Shown here: piece by piece, positions 1 through 8,350 of the stretch
Position numbering within the stretch: position 1 is the first letter of the stretch
Layout of the letters: every line of letters starts with the position of its first letter
Assembly (NCBI RefSeq): GCF_028807635.1
Contig: NZ_JARBAX010000001.1
Coordinates: 819,001 to 883,000, forward strand
Reading direction: 5' to 3'
DNA from: Streptomyces spiramyceticus
GTDB taxonomy: Bacteria > Actinomycetota > Actinomycetes > Streptomycetales > Streptomycetaceae
Length of the DNA stretch: 64,000 nucleotides
The notes under the pieces: model-generated
Databases searched by the model: none
What the model was told of the DNA's origin: nothing
The model's input: the letters and a program-made list of their open reading frames with translations, nothing else
Position numbers and translations under genes: made by a program

Positions 1-80
1 CCTCAGGGGCTGCGGCCACCAGCCTCCCCCCGTTCAGGGCGAGTTGAGCGGCGAACCCGGGATATGGGACGGACCGCTCG

Positions 81-377
81 TCAGAGCGCGTCCAGCTCCA
101 CACCGGCACCCTTGAGGAGGTTCATGGTGCGCTCATGGCTGTCCCCCACAGCGTCCGTGACCCGCATCCTCGCCGCGAATTCCCCGGTCTCCCAGCGCGA
201 TCGCCGGCCCAGTATCGGCCGTGCGGTGCGGGCGTACTGGGCGCGGGCGAAGACCACACCCGCGCCGACGGCTATCAGGCTGCCCAGGGTCTGGCCGTCG
301 AGGAGTTCCAGCTTCCAGGGCCAGTCCTCGCGCGCCCCGGGCGAGAGGTTGCTGCGTACGACCTCCCACACCAGCAT
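81..377 (-). CDS. Small hypothetical membrane protein (start uncertain)
   Basis: Unrecognised protein of about 98 residues from the first in-frame ATG. It opens in a hydrophobic stretch (AMLVWEVV), has a second one near residues 31-45 (LGSLIAVGAGVVFA) and ends in a polar Arg/Glu-rich tail (GRRSRWETGEF). The reading frame stays open further upstream through the hairpin at 395-428, where the encoded GWGLAAVFV would complete the first membrane helix, but no start codon lies there. Either the start is the ATG given, or the 5' end was lost. It follows the protease gene in the same direction, behind that gene's likely terminator, so it is probably not co-transcribed with it. Codon third positions are G/C-rich, which supports coding. 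Confidence 0.4.
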   Translation of the reverse strand: MLVWEVVRSNLSPGAREDWPWKLELLDGQTLGSLIAVGAGVVFARAQYARTARPILGRRSRWETGEFAARMRVTDAVGDSHERTMNLLKGAGVELDAL

Positions 378-394
378 CGCGACGAAGACAGCGG

Positions 395-428
395 CGAGTC
401 CCCACCCGGTCGACCGGGCGGGGACTCG
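395..428 (-). terminator. Hairpin after streptogrisin gene
   Basis: Near-perfect inverted repeat: CGAGTCCCC and CGGGGACTCG arms extend inward through CCCGGT and ACCGGG with a single A/C mismatch, giving about 16 paired positions. It starts about 40 nt past the stop codon of the protease gene, the usual place for a rho-independent-like terminator in Streptomyces. No T-run follows, which is common in this genus. Confidence 0.6.
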
Positions 429-466
429 CGTGCTGCTGGCTGCAGTTGTCCGGTGGTGCCCGGTTC

Positions 467-1366
467 TTAGTAGACGCTGACGCCGTACGCGCTGAGCGCC
501 TCGGTGACCGGCTGGAAGAAGGTCGTACCACCGGAGGAGCAGTTGCCGCTGCCGCCCGAGGTCAGACCGACGGCGCGGGTGCCGGAGTAGAGCGGGCCGC
601 CACTGTCGCCGGGCTCGGCGCACACGTTGGTGCGGATCATGCCGTAGACGATGTCGCCGCCGCCGTAGTTCACCGTGGCGTTCAGGCCGGTGACGGAGCC
701 GCGGTGGGTGCCGGTGGTGGAGCCGCGGCGGGTGACGGACATGCCGACGGTGGCGTTGACCGCGCTGGTGATGTCCTGGCTGCCGACGGTGCCCGGGTGC
801 GAGAGCGAGGTGTTGGAGTACCTCACGAGCCCGTAGTCGTTGCCCGGGAAGCTGGATCCGGCCGTGGGGCCGATGCTCGTGGTACGCGAGGAGTTGGTGT
901 ACCAGGGCGGGTTGCCGTCGGTGCAATGACCTGCCGTCAGGAAGTAATAGGTGCTCCCGCTACGGACGTTGAAGCCGAGGGAGCAGCGCCAGCTGGTGGC
1001 GTAGATGGCGTCGCCGCCGGATATCAGCTTGGAGAACTTGCCAGGGGTGCGCTCGACGCGTATAGCGCCTGCGTTCGTCCCGGCCTCGCGCTTGATCTTG
1101 GCGATTTCGGCGCGGGAGACGGTGCTGTCGGCCGTGACGACAAGGGTGTTCGTCGCCTTGTCCACGTGCCATGCGGTACCGGCGACGTCGGCCTCCAGGA
1201 CGGCGTCGCTCGCGGAGGAGAGCTGGTTGGCGCTGTACGTGCGCGGCGTGTCGGCGTTCGCGTTCGGCACGGCGAGTGCGGCGGCGGCGACGAGCCCTGT
1301 CGTGACGGCCAGCAGACGGGTTCGTCTCGCGATACCACTGCGGGGGGTGGTGCGCTTGATCCTCAC
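467..1366 (-). CDS. Streptogrisin B-like secreted serine protease
   Basis: Secreted chymotrypsin-like endopeptidase (S1 family, alpha-lytic/streptogrisin group), made as a 299-residue pre-pro-protein. Signal peptide at about residues 1-38 (RR near the start, hydrophobic [16 protein letters not shown], then NANA), a propeptide of about 76 residues that should act as intramolecular chaperone, and a mature enzyme starting at ISGGDAIY (about residue 115, 185 residues). The triad is visible: His in TAGHC, Asp in NDYGLVRY, Ser in GDSGGP. The mature part closely resembles S. griseus protease B as I recall it, down to the C-terminal [13 protein letters not shown] start chosen because GGGAGGAA sits just upstream; the longer ATG start would destroy the signal peptide. 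Monocistronic, with a hairpin terminator at 395-428. Confidence 0.95.
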   Translation of the reverse strand: MRIKRTTPRSGIARRTRLLAVTTGLVAAAALAVPNANADTPRTYSANQLSSASDAVLEADVAGTAWHVDKATNTLVVTADSTVSRAEIAKIKREAGTNAGAIRVERTPGKFSKLISGGDAIYATSWRCSLGFNVRSGSTYYFLTAGHCTDGNPPWYTNSSRTTSIGPTAGSSFPGNDYGLVRYSNTSLSHPGTVGSQDITSAVNATVGMSVTRRGSTTGTHRGSVTGLNATVNYGGGDIVYGMIRTNVCAEPGDSGGPLYSGTRAVGLTSGGSGNCSSGGTTFFQPVTEALSAYGVSVY

Positions 1367-1564
1367 TTCTCGTTCCTCCCAGGGGGAAGTAGGGGACCCG
1401 CTGTGGGTGGAGCGGGTCCGTGAGGCGCAGCCAGTGACCATGTCCGCATTACGGACACGTTGTGCCCCTGACAAGCGCTGTTCGGGAGTATTCGTGGCGT
1501 CAACTTCCCGCGCAAGAGCGCCTTTCGGCCGCCCGCCTTCCCCGGACGACCTCCCACGACCGGC

Positions 1565-2386
1565 TCAGCGGCCGGCGCTCGCGCCCCCCGGTGTTCCACC
1601 CGGCGACAGGCGTCGCTCCCCTGCCGGGACCGGGACGCTCAGGGTGTTGCCCGGCGGCGGGAACGGGCAGATGAAGTGGTCGGCGAAGGCGCACGGCGGC
1701 AGCAGCGCCCGGTTGAAGTCGACGGTCACCGTGCCGTCCGCCGCCGGTTCGGCCGGCCGCAGGAAGCGGAAGCGGTAGGTACTGACGCCACTGGTCGCAT
1801 CGGCGAAGACGGCCCAGAGCGAGCCGTCGTCCTCGATCGCGACCTGAAGCGTGTGCTCCTCGCCGTCGATGTCGAAGGCGATCTCGCCGGCGAGGCCGAG
1901 CCCGCGCACGCGCCCGTCCGCGTTCTCGATCTGGATCGTCGTGCGCCCTTCGTCGTACGGCCGGAACCGGCCGGGCAGCACCCAGTTGGGGTCGTACGGC
2001 GTCACTTCGAGGCCCGTGAAGACCCGCCGTGCGGGCGACTCGGGGTCGAAGACTCGGACGGCCCACAGTCCTTCTCGGCTCATCACGAAGAGCCGCCGCC
2101 CGTCGGTCTCGACGCGGGACGCGGGGATGGGTCCGGTGTCCGCGGTGAGCCGGACCTCGCCGGTCAGGGGCTGTCCGTCGACGCTGATCCTGTCCTCGGC
2201 CGCGGCGGTCAGCACCACCGCGTCGCCGTCGTCCATCCACTGCCCGGGCACATCCGGGATGCGACCGTCCGGATAGTCGTGGAGCCAGTGGGTGCCGGTG
2301 AGCGAGAGCGGCCCGTACGGCGAAGAGACGGTCTCGATGCGCTGCTCGTGCCAGTGCTTCCAGTCATGCTGAGAGTCTGTGCTCAT
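1565..2386 (-). CDS. DUF1684 domain-containing protein
   Basis: Conserved protein of 273 residues, matched to DUF1684 by its C-terminal block TVDFNRALLPPCAFADH followed by ICPFPPPGNTL, which is the family hallmark. The N-terminal part (DWKHWHEQRIETVSSPYGPL, then THWL and W-rich beta-type segments) is also typical. No signal peptide, so probably cytoplasmic. The family is common in actinobacteria and proteobacteria but has no established biochemical role that I know of. It is separated from the protease gene by about 200 bp and read in the same direction, but probably from its own promoter. ATG start is the first in the frame. Confidence 0.85.
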   Translation of the reverse strand: MSTDSQHDWKHWHEQRIETVSSPYGPLSLTGTHWLHDYPDGRIPDVPGQWMDDGDAVVLTAAAEDRISVDGQPLTGEVRLTADTGPIPASRVETDGRRLFVMSREGLWAVRVFDPESPARRVFTGLEVTPYDPNWVLPGRFRPYDEGRTTIQIENADGRVRGLGLAGEIAFDIDGEEHTLQVAIEDDGSLWAVFADATSGVSTYRFRFLRPAEPAADGTVTVDFNRALLPPCAFADHFICPFPPPGNTLSVPVPAGERRLSPGGTPGGASAGR

Positions 2387-2706
2387 GCGCCCAACCCTTC
2401 CATACGGGCGCTGCGGGCACGGGTAGTCGGGCAGGCAGGCGTCGCGGCTGAGCCTCCGTCAGCAGAGTGCCGGTCACTGGCCCGTTCACCCGTACGTCCC
2501 CTTCTTCACCCGTGTGGCCCGACGGTCCTATTTTTCACTCCGTCAGCAGCCTTATGCAGTGGGAACCTTGACGAACCGCCACAAGTTCTGCACCAGTACC
2601 GTCACGAATCCCCTGCGCGGCGACTATCCACTTGGCGCGCAATCCGCATGATGGACGACCATAGGGGAGCGGGACACAGACCGACCGCGGTGAAAGGAGG
2701 CGTCCC
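2387..2706. promoter_or_regulatory. Divergent promoter region, DUF1684 / sflA
   Basis: 320 bp between divergent genes. It is AT-richer than its surroundings around 2530-2650, as expected for promoters. TTGACG at about 2567 is a possible -35 for the plus-strand gene, but I see no well-spaced -10. The ribosome binding site AAAGGAGG for the plus gene is unusually strong. No clear operator palindrome. Confidence 0.35.
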
Positions 2707-3144
2707 ATGGGATCGGTGCGCAAGGCCAGTGCCTGGCTCGGACTCGTCGAGGACAGCGACGACGACCGCTACTACGACGACGAATACGCCGAAGGAAACG
2801 AGACAGCCAACCCCTGGGTCACAGACCCGCGGGTGCGCGTGGCTTCCGAGGCGGCCGAGGACCACGGCCGCAGGATCGCCACGGTCACCCCGGACGGGTT
2901 CCGGGACGCGCGGGGCATCGGGGAGCTCTTCCGGGACGGCGTCCCGGTCATCATGAACCTCACGTCCATGGAGCCCTCCGACGCCAAGCGCATCGTGGAC
3001 TTCGCGGCCGGCCTGACCTTCGGTCTGCGCGGCTCGATCGAGCGCGTGGCGACTCGGGTCTTCCTGCTGTCCCCCGCGAACACGGTCATCGTCAGCGGCG
3101 AGGCCGCGGGCCGCGACAACAACGGCTTCTTCAACCAGAGCTAG
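2707..3144 (+). CDS. sflA: SepF-like cell division protein (SflA type)
   Basis: 145-residue SepF family protein. The C-terminal SepF core is plain: [19 protein letters not shown], then [20 protein letters not shown], then [15 protein letters not shown]. The N-terminal region (residues 1-50) is acidic ([16 protein letters not shown]) with a short amphipathic start [13 protein letters not shown] that could touch the membrane. SepF proteins bind FtsZ and tether the ring. Streptomyces carries one SepF in the division cluster plus SepF-like paralogues SflA and SflB that influence septation. This copy is outside any division cluster, so I assign it to the paralogues. The choice of SflA rests on recalled synteny with the der/pyrG region of S. 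coelicolor. Strong RBS AAAGGAGG six nt before ATG. Confidence 0.8.
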   Translation: MGSVRKASAWLGLVEDSDDDRYYDDEYAEGNETANPWVTDPRVRVASEAAEDHGRRIATVTPDGFRDARGIGELFRDGVPVIMNLTSMEPSDAKRIVDFAAGLTFGLRGSIERVATRVFLLSPANTVIVSGEAAGRDNNGFFNQS

Positions 3145-3157
3145 TGGGCAAGGCCGC

Positions 3158-4354
3158 TCACCGGAAGGCATCCAGCCCGGTGAGCGCCTTGCCCAGTACC
3201 AGCTGATGCATTTCGACGGTGCCTTCGTACGTGAGCACCGATTCGAGGTTCGTCGCGTGCCGCATCACCGGATATTCCAGTGAGATCCCGTTGGCGCCCA
3301 GGATCGTCCTGCTCGTACGGCAGATCTCGATCGCTTCCCGCACATTGTTGAGCTTGCCGAAGCTGACCTGTTCGGGCCTGAGCTTCCCGGCGTCCATGCG
3401 CTGCCCCAGGTGGTGGGCGAGCAGGATGCCCTTGTGCAGTTCGACCGCCATGTCGGCGAGCTTGGCCTGGGTGAGCTGGAAACCGCCGATCGGCTTTCCG
3501 AACTGCTCGCGCGTCTTCGCGTAGTCCACCGCCGCTTCGAAGCTGGCGCGGGCGGCGCCCATCGCGCCCCACACGATTCCGTACCGCGCGTGACTCAGGC
3601 AGCTCAGCGGCCCCTTGAGCCCGGTGACGTCCGGGAGTACGGCGTCGGCGGGCAGCCGCACCTCGTCGAGAACGAGCTCACTGGTGACCGAGGCGCGCAG
3701 TGACCACTTGTGCTTGATCTCGGGCGCCGAGAAGCCGGGGGCGTCGGTGGGGACGACGAAGCCGCGAATGCCGTCGTCGGTGCGCGCCCAGACGACCGCG
3801 ACGCCTGCCACAGACCCGTTGGTGATCCACATTTTGCGGCCGGTCAGCAACCAGTCCGTGCCGTCGCGCTTGGCGTACGTCCGCATCCCGGCCGGGTCCG
3901 AGCCGTGGTCGGGCTCGGTGAGGCCGAAGCAGCCGATGATCTCGCCCGCCGCCATGCCGGGCAGCCATCGCTGCTTCTGTTCCTCGGAGCCGAAGCGGTG
4001 GATCGCGTACATGGCGAGCGAGCCCTGTACGGATACGAGTGAGCGGATGCCGGAGTCGGCGGCCTCCAGCTCCAGGCAGGCGAGGCCGTACTGGACGGCG
4101 GTGGCGCCCGCGCAGCCGTAGCCCTCCAGGGACATGCCGAGTGCGCCGATCGAGCCGAGCTCGCGGGCCAGGTCACGGATGCCGGGGAGCTCGCCGCGCT
4201 CGTACCAGTCGGCGATGTGCGGCAGCACGCGGTCGGCGGCCCAGGAGCGTACGGTCCCGCGGATCGCGAGGTCCTCCGGGGCAAGCAGATCGTCGATGCC
4301 GATCGGGTCGCTGGGGTCGAACGGCGGAAGCTTCGAGGGGGAAGTTGCGGACAT
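3158..4354 (-). CDS. Glutaryl-CoA dehydrogenase-type acyl-CoA dehydrogenase
   Basis: 398-residue FAD acyl-CoA dehydrogenase that should oxidise (and, if a true glutaryl-CoA dehydrogenase, decarboxylate) an acyl-CoA in lysine/tryptophan or dicarboxylate catabolism. Typical motifs: CFGLTEPDHGSDPAGM in the middle domain, WITNGSVA, REQFGKPIGGFQLTQ, and the catalytic glutamate in YEGTVEMHQLVLGKALTG, a tail that fits the glutaryl-CoA branch better than short-chain enzymes. ATG start with MSATSPSKLPPFDPSDP typical of the branch. A near-perfect 17-bp palindrome lies 30-46 nt upstream of the start (4384-4400). That suggests TetR-family control, though no TetR gene is adjacent. The gene converges with sflA, leaving only 13 bp between stop codons. 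Confidence 0.88.
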   Translation of the reverse strand: MSATSPSKLPPFDPSDPIGIDDLLAPEDLAIRGTVRSWAADRVLPHIADWYERGELPGIRDLARELGSIGALGMSLEGYGCAGATAVQYGLACLELEAADSGIRSLVSVQGSLAMYAIHRFGSEEQKQRWLPGMAAGEIIGCFGLTEPDHGSDPAGMRTYAKRDGTDWLLTGRKMWITNGSVAGVAVVWARTDDGIRGFVVPTDAPGFSAPEIKHKWSLRASVTSELVLDEVRLPADAVLPDVTGLKGPLSCLSHARYGIVWGAMGAARASFEAAVDYAKTREQFGKPIGGFQLTQAKLADMAVELHKGILLAHHLGQRMDAGKLRPEQVSFGKLNNVREAIEICRTSRTILGANGISLEYPVMRHATNLESVLTYEGTVEMHQLVLGKALTGLDAFR

Positions 4355-4383
4355 GGCTGGCCCTCCGGCGGCTCGCTGCGTAA

Positions 4384-4400
4384 AACTAGCAGTGTTAGTT
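4384..4400 (-). promoter_or_regulatory. TetR-type operator before acyl-CoA dehydrogenase gene
   Basis: AACTAGCAGTGTTAGTT: two 8-nt arms around a central G, 7 of 8 positions matching. This is the only AT-rich palindrome in the 71-bp gap between the MFS and dehydrogenase genes. AACTAAC-type arms are typical of TetR regulators of fatty-acid and amino-acid catabolism. It would overlap the promoter or transcription start of the gene at 3158-4354. Confidence 0.55.
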
Positions 4401-4425
4401 ACAGCTCGCCGCCGACGTTACGGGG

Positions 4426-6111
4426 TCAGCGCGCGGCGCGTCCAGACCCGGCCCGCTCGGCGGGCTCGCGGCACGCCGGGATCTGCACACCCTGCACCTC
4501 AGGAACACCCTGCACCTCCGGACGGCGGTCCGGGAGCGGGGCCTTCGCAGCGCAGTCCATCAGGCGCGGCAGCCTCAGCGCGGCCAGCGCGCCGAGCAGC
4601 AGCAGGCCGGCGCTGACGAAGAGCGTCACATGCAGGCCGTGGACGAAGGCACTGCGCGCGGTGGAGCGCAGCGCGTCCCCGGCGGGGCCGCCGATCTGGT
4701 CCGCGACCGTGTACGCCTCGCCGAGCGAGTTCGCCGCGCCCGAGCTTTCCGCCGACGAGACGCCGGGGATCTCGGTGACGCCCGGCCCGTAGGCGGCGTT
4801 CATGACGCTGCCGAGCAGGGCGATGCCCATGCCGGCGCCGAGCTGGTAGGAGGTCTCGCCGATGGCGGCCGCGCCGCCCGCCTGCTCGGCGGGGGCCTCG
4901 CTCAGCATCGACTCGTACGCGCCGAAGAGGGTGGTCTGGAGTCCGAAGCCGAGCAGCACGAAACCGATGGTCAGCAGCGCGGGCCGGTCGTGCAGCCCCA
5001 TCAGCGTCAGGACGAGAACGGCGCCGGCGGTGAGCGTGAAGCCGAGCGACACCATGGCGCGCGGGCCGAGGCGTTGCAGGGTGTACGAGCCGGTGGCGCC
5101 GGCCGCCATCGCGGCGAAGGTGAGCGGCAGCAGCCGCAGCCCGGTCTCCAGCGGGCTCAGGTCCAGTACGAGCTGGAGGTACTGGACGGCGATGAGCTCC
5201 AGGCCGACCAGCGCCAGCATCGCGAGGACGATGCAGCCGACGGAGGTGGAGAAGGCGGGCCTGGCGAACATCCGCACGTCGATGAGCGGATGGTGCCGCA
5301 TCTTCTGGCGTCGTACGAAGAGGACAAGGAGCGCGGCGCCGAGCAGCAGCGGCAGGAGCGTCCTGGCGTCGGCGATGCTCTCGCCGCTGCCGGCCCGCTT
5401 CACGCCGAGGACCAGGCCGAGCACACCGGCCGCCGCCATCAGCGCGCCGAGCACGTCCCACGGGCCCTGGCCGCTGCCCCTGGACTCGGGCAGGAGCCAG
5501 CGGCCGAGCGGCAGGATCAGTGCCATCAGCGGGATGTTGATCAGGAAGACGGAGCCCCACCAGAAGTGCTGGATGAGGAAGCCGCCGAGCACGGGGCCGG
5601 TGGCGGCGCCGACGGCCGCGACGGCGGTCCAGACTCCGATGGCGACGGCGCGCTCGCGCCGGTCGGGGAAGACCTGACGGAGGATCGACAGCGTCGCGGG
5701 CATGATCATCGCGCCGCCGACGCCGAGCAGGGCGCGGGCCGCGATGAGGACGTTCGGGCTGTCGGCGAAGGCTGCGAGCGCGGATGCGGCGCCGAAGAGC
5801 CCGTAACCGAGCAGCAGGACGCGGCGGCGTCCGACGCGGTCGCCGAGCGTGCCGAAGAGGATCAGCAGCGAGGCGCACACCAGCGGATAGGCGTCGACGA
5901 TCCAGAGCAGCGCCACCGACCCGGGACGCAGGTCCTCGGTGACGGCCGGGACCGCGATGTGCAGGATGGTCGCGTCGAGGGCGACCAGCAGGAGGCTGAC
6001 GCACAGGACGAACAGGACGACCCAGCGATTGCCGGCTACGGCAGTCAGGTCCGGCCGATGCCGGGGGGCGCCCGCAGACCGCTGTGTTCCGGCCGTGGTC
6101 GTCCCTGACAT
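4426..6111 (-). CDS. MFS transporter, DHA2 (EmrB/QacA) family
   Basis: 561-residue drug:proton antiporter of the 14-helix DHA2 group. Motifs in order: LVALDATILHIAVPAV (helix 1, with the D-x-T of the family), FGTLGDRVGRRRVLL (motif A), then PVLGGFLIQHFWWGSVFLIN (motif C region plus the F-W-x-W-x-F-x-I-N signature). Hydrophobic segments continue to residue 530, then a short basic tail. Start chosen at the ATG preceded by GGGAGG, nine nt away; the longer frame upstream is not hydrophobic or family-like. The gene is read toward the acyl-CoA dehydrogenase but is separated from it by the palindrome at 4384-4400. Substrate cannot be told from sequence; multidrug or antibiotic export is the usual role. 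Confidence 0.88.
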   Translation of the reverse strand: MSGTTTAGTQRSAGAPRHRPDLTAVAGNRWVVLFVLCVSLLLVALDATILHIAVPAVTEDLRPGSVALLWIVDAYPLVCASLLILFGTLGDRVGRRRVLLLGYGLFGAASALAAFADSPNVLIAARALLGVGGAMIMPATLSILRQVFPDRRERAVAIGVWTAVAAVGAATGPVLGGFLIQHFWWGSVFLINIPLMALILPLGRWLLPESRGSGQGPWDVLGALMAAAGVLGLVLGVKRAGSGESIADARTLLPLLLGAALLVLFVRRQKMRHHPLIDVRMFARPAFSTSVGCIVLAMLALVGLELIAVQYLQLVLDLSPLETGLRLLPLTFAAMAAGATGSYTLQRLGPRAMVSLGFTLTAGAVLVLTLMGLHDRPALLTIGFVLLGFGLQTTLFGAYESMLSEAPAEQAGGAAAIGETSYQLGAGMGIALLGSVMNAAYGPGVTEIPGVSSAESSGAANSLGEAYTVADQIGGPAGDALRSTARSAFVHGLHVTLFVSAGLLLLGALAALRLPRLMDCAAKAPLPDRRPEVQGVPEVQGVQIPACREPAERAGSGRAAR

Positions 6112-6544
6112 GTACGTACCTCCCAGTGGAATCCCTCGCGCTCGGTGGACCCGGCGAGGACGGCGTTGTCCAACGTCCCGCGGGGCCCGGCATCGACGGG
6201 CGAGTGAGCCGTCAGAGTACGCGAGTCCACGCCCGTCTCGCGTGTCGCACCCCTCATCGGGCGGACGACACGGTGTGGCGTGCGCCACGCCGCCGGGACC
6301 CCGTCGGCGATCTTGGGCCCTCATGAGTGAGCGGGAAATTCCAAGTTGAGTTCAGGTGAACCGAATTCTTCGACGGGCAATCAGCCTTCATTGACGGCCT
6401 CCGAATAAATAGGGAACAAGACCACAGCGCTTTCCGGATTGGCCGGTAATAAACATCGGGATGAGACACAGCCCACATCACATCGTCATCACAAAGCAGC
6501 CGGATGGGCCGGGCTTGACGCTCACTCGCTGTAACGTCGATTGA
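6112..6544. promoter_or_regulatory. Divergent intergenic region, MFS / PAP2
   Basis: 433 bp with clearly lower GC in 6340-6480, as expected for the two divergent promoters. TTGACG at 6515-6520 and TAACGT at 6532-6537 are too close together to form one standard promoter. TAACGT alone would place a transcript start at about the GTG of the PAP2 gene (6545), suggesting a leaderless message. The 12-bp palindrome TGGCGTGCGCCA near 6274-6285 is on the MFS side and could be an operator. No gene-like frame here. Confidence 0.35.
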
Positions 6545-7567
6545 GTGCGTACCGACCAAATCTTTGCCCGGCTGGACCGGGAACCGGAGCCGCCGAAGAT
6601 AGAGATCCCCGGGATGAGCCGTACCCGTACGGTCCTCTTCGGTTCGACGATGGCGTTCTACATCGCCATCGTCTGGGCTGTGCTGATCACGTCCTGGCTG
6701 GTGACCCTCGACTGGAAGGTCATGCTGTTCCGGCCGTACGAGCAGTGGCCCGAACTCCATGCCTTCCTCGACTACTTCGTGGTGCTCGGCCAGCGCGGCC
6801 CCACCGCCGTGATGGTCGCGGCCTGGCTCGGCTGGCGCTCCTGGCGTCAGCACACCCTGCGCCCGCTGCTGGCACTGGGCGCGGCCCTGCTCCTGCTGAA
6901 CGTGACGGTGGGCGCCGTCAAGCTCGGTCTCGGCCGCCTCGGTCCGCACTACGCGACCGAGATCGGCTCCGCCGAGATGTTCGCCGGCGGCGATATATTT
7001 CCTTCCGGCCACACCGCGAACGCCGTAGTGACCTGGGGCATCCTGTCCTACCTGGCGACCACTCCGCGGGCCCGGCGCTGGCTGTCGGTGCTCTCCGCCG
7101 TCGTCGCGCTCGGCGTCGGCGCGACCACTGTCTACCTGGGCACCCACTGGCTGAGCGATGTGCTGCTCGGCTGGGCGGCGGGGCTGCTGATCCTGCTGAG
7201 CCTGCCCTGGTTCGAGCCGCTGATCGGCCGCACCGAGGCCCGGGTCTTCGCGGTACGCGAGTCCTGGCGCGCGCGTCGCAGGCTCGGTGCCGCACGTCCC
7301 GCACCGGCCGGCGGCCGTCTGACGCCCGGAGTGTTCCCGCAGCGCCGGCCGTCCACCGGCGAGCCGGTCCGCGAGCCGGTGACCGCGGGCAGCGGCGGAC
7401 GCCCCGCGGTCAACAGGACCAACGGACACCTCACCCCCCGGCCGCACACCGTCCGTTCGGAGCGGACACCCGTGACACCGGCGGGCAGCCGCCGTCCGCC
7501 GCATGCGGACCGTACGAGCGCAACCGCCCGCCCGGCCGCGTCGCCCCGGCCGGTGGCCGGCGGCTGA
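6545..7567 (+). CDS. PAP2-family membrane phosphatase
   Basis: 340-residue integral membrane phosphatase of the PAP2/acid phosphatase superfamily, probably acting on a lipid phosphate or pyrophosphate at the outer membrane face. Five to six hydrophobic helices in residues 30-225. The three active-site motifs are visible: K-x6-x-P in KLGLGRLGP, PSGHT in IFPSGHTAN, and the H-x3-D motif in YLGTHWLSDVLLGW. The last 110 residues are a Pro/Arg/Thr-rich disordered tail (RTSATARPAASPRPV) not needed for catalysis. The GTG start lacks a ribosome binding site and sits about 7 nt after a TAACGT -10-like hexamer, so the mRNA may be leaderless. A strong hairpin follows at 7630. Confidence 0.85.
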   Translation: MRTDQIFARLDREPEPPKIEIPGMSRTRTVLFGSTMAFYIAIVWAVLITSWLVTLDWKVMLFRPYEQWPELHAFLDYFVVLGQRGPTAVMVAAWLGWRSWRQHTLRPLLALGAALLLLNVTVGAVKLGLGRLGPHYATEIGSAEMFAGGDIFPSGHTANAVVTWGILSYLATTPRARRWLSVLSAVVALGVGATTVYLGTHWLSDVLLGWAAGLLILLSLPWFEPLIGRTEARVFAVRESWRARRRLGAARPAPAGGRLTPGVFPQRRPSTGEPVREPVTAGSGGRPAVNRTNGHLTPRPHTVRSERTPVTPAGSRRPPHADRTSATARPAASPRPVAGG

Positions 7568-7629
7568 CGCCGCCCCAGCCCGTCCAGAGACCGCGGGGAC
7601 GGTACGCACAGCCCTCTCCCCGCACACGA

Positions 7630-7664
7630 GGCCCCGGCAGGCTCTTGATGGAGCCGCCGGGGCC
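7630..7664 (+). terminator. Hairpin terminator after PAP2 gene
   Basis: GGCCCCGGC pairs with GCCGGGGCC. After a one-base bulge, GGCTC pairs with GAGCC around the loop TTGATG. A 14-bp stem followed by TTCGTC. It separates convergent genes (PAP2 on plus, I78 inhibitor on minus) and could serve both. Confidence 0.7.
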
Positions 7665-7700
7665 TTCGTCGTCGTTCTCCCGGGCCTCCCGGGGCTCTGG

Positions 7701-7916
7701 TCAGCCCTTCCAGCAGCGGGTGACGATGTCGTTGTCGACCTCGAAGTTGAGCCGGCCCGCCAGGAACTCCATGGTGATGATCGAGCCCGGCGGCAGTGCC
7801 CTGACGGTGGTCCAGCCGCGCTCACGGGCCAGCAGTTCCGCGCTGGTGGCGTCGAGGCCGACGTACGCCTCGGGAGCGTCGTCGGGCTGTGCGGAGGGTG
7901 TCGGTATGGGTGCCAT
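7701..7916 (-). CDS. I78-family peptidase inhibitor
   Basis: Small protein of 71 residues that fits the proteinase inhibitor I78 family: LLARERGWTTVRALPPGS, then TMEFLAGRLNFEVD and the C-terminal block DNDIVTRCWKG, with the characteristic R-P-G-like loop, the R-L-N-F core and one terminal Cys. Members are thought to inhibit serine proteases; no signal peptide is seen here, so it may act inside the cell or on a protease during export. An in-frame GTG at 7937 would add seven residues; I prefer the ATG because the family core starts soon after. It faces the PAP2 gene. Whether it acts on the streptogrisin encoded 6 kb away is speculation. Confidence 0.75.
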   Translation of the reverse strand: MAPIPTPSAQPDDAPEAYVGLDATSAELLARERGWTTVRALPPGSIITMEFLAGRLNFEVDNDIVTRCWKG

Positions 7917-8350
7917 GTGATTCACCGTAGGCGGCACGGAGCGGGGAAGAAAGTCGGGGGCCGGGTCTCTCGGTCAACGCCCCAGGTACCTCACCGGTCA
8001 CACTTGTGTCACAGGATCACGACGATTGTTTGCCGTGAACCCCTTCACCCGAAAGGGCAGTTCCGCGCGGTGAGGGTGTGAATTCCGAGCCCCTGAAATG
8101 ATCACTGAATAGTCTCTCCGTAATTCTTTCGACGCCCCCGTCGGCCGGCTCTCGCGAATTCCCCTCGCCAGGCGCGGCGCAGAAAACTGACGGGCCGTAG
8201 CGAATTCACGGACTCCGCACACAATCCGCACCGTCCGGCGAGCGGTCGCGTACGCACCCTGTCGGATCCGAGGCCCGCGCGAGCATCATGTTCTCCAGCC
8301 CGAGTACGAGCCCGGAGTACGAGCCCGACGTACAGCTAGGGGGTACATCG
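7917..8350. promoter_or_regulatory. Divergent intergenic region, I78 gene / ctaD
   Basis: 434 bp without a gene. It holds GTCACACTTGTGTCAC at 7997-8012, a near-palindrome (one mismatch per arm) that may be an operator, several AATTC-rich patches at 8090-8210, and a 13-bp tandem duplication GAGTACGAGCCCG at 8302-8327 just before ctaD. No obvious riboswitch fold. A weak RBS (AGGGGGT) lies 7 nt before the ctaD ATG. Confidence 0.35.

Noticed and set aside
4630..6108. Plus-strand frame of 492 codons opposite the MFS gene
   Set aside because: Gln/Asp/Arg-rich antisense shadow with no family resemblance; the minus-strand frame has clear 14-helix transporter signatures.
8302..8327. 13-bp tandem duplication before ctaD as an operator
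   Set aside because: Only two copies in direct orientation, with no palindromic character; more likely simple slippage.
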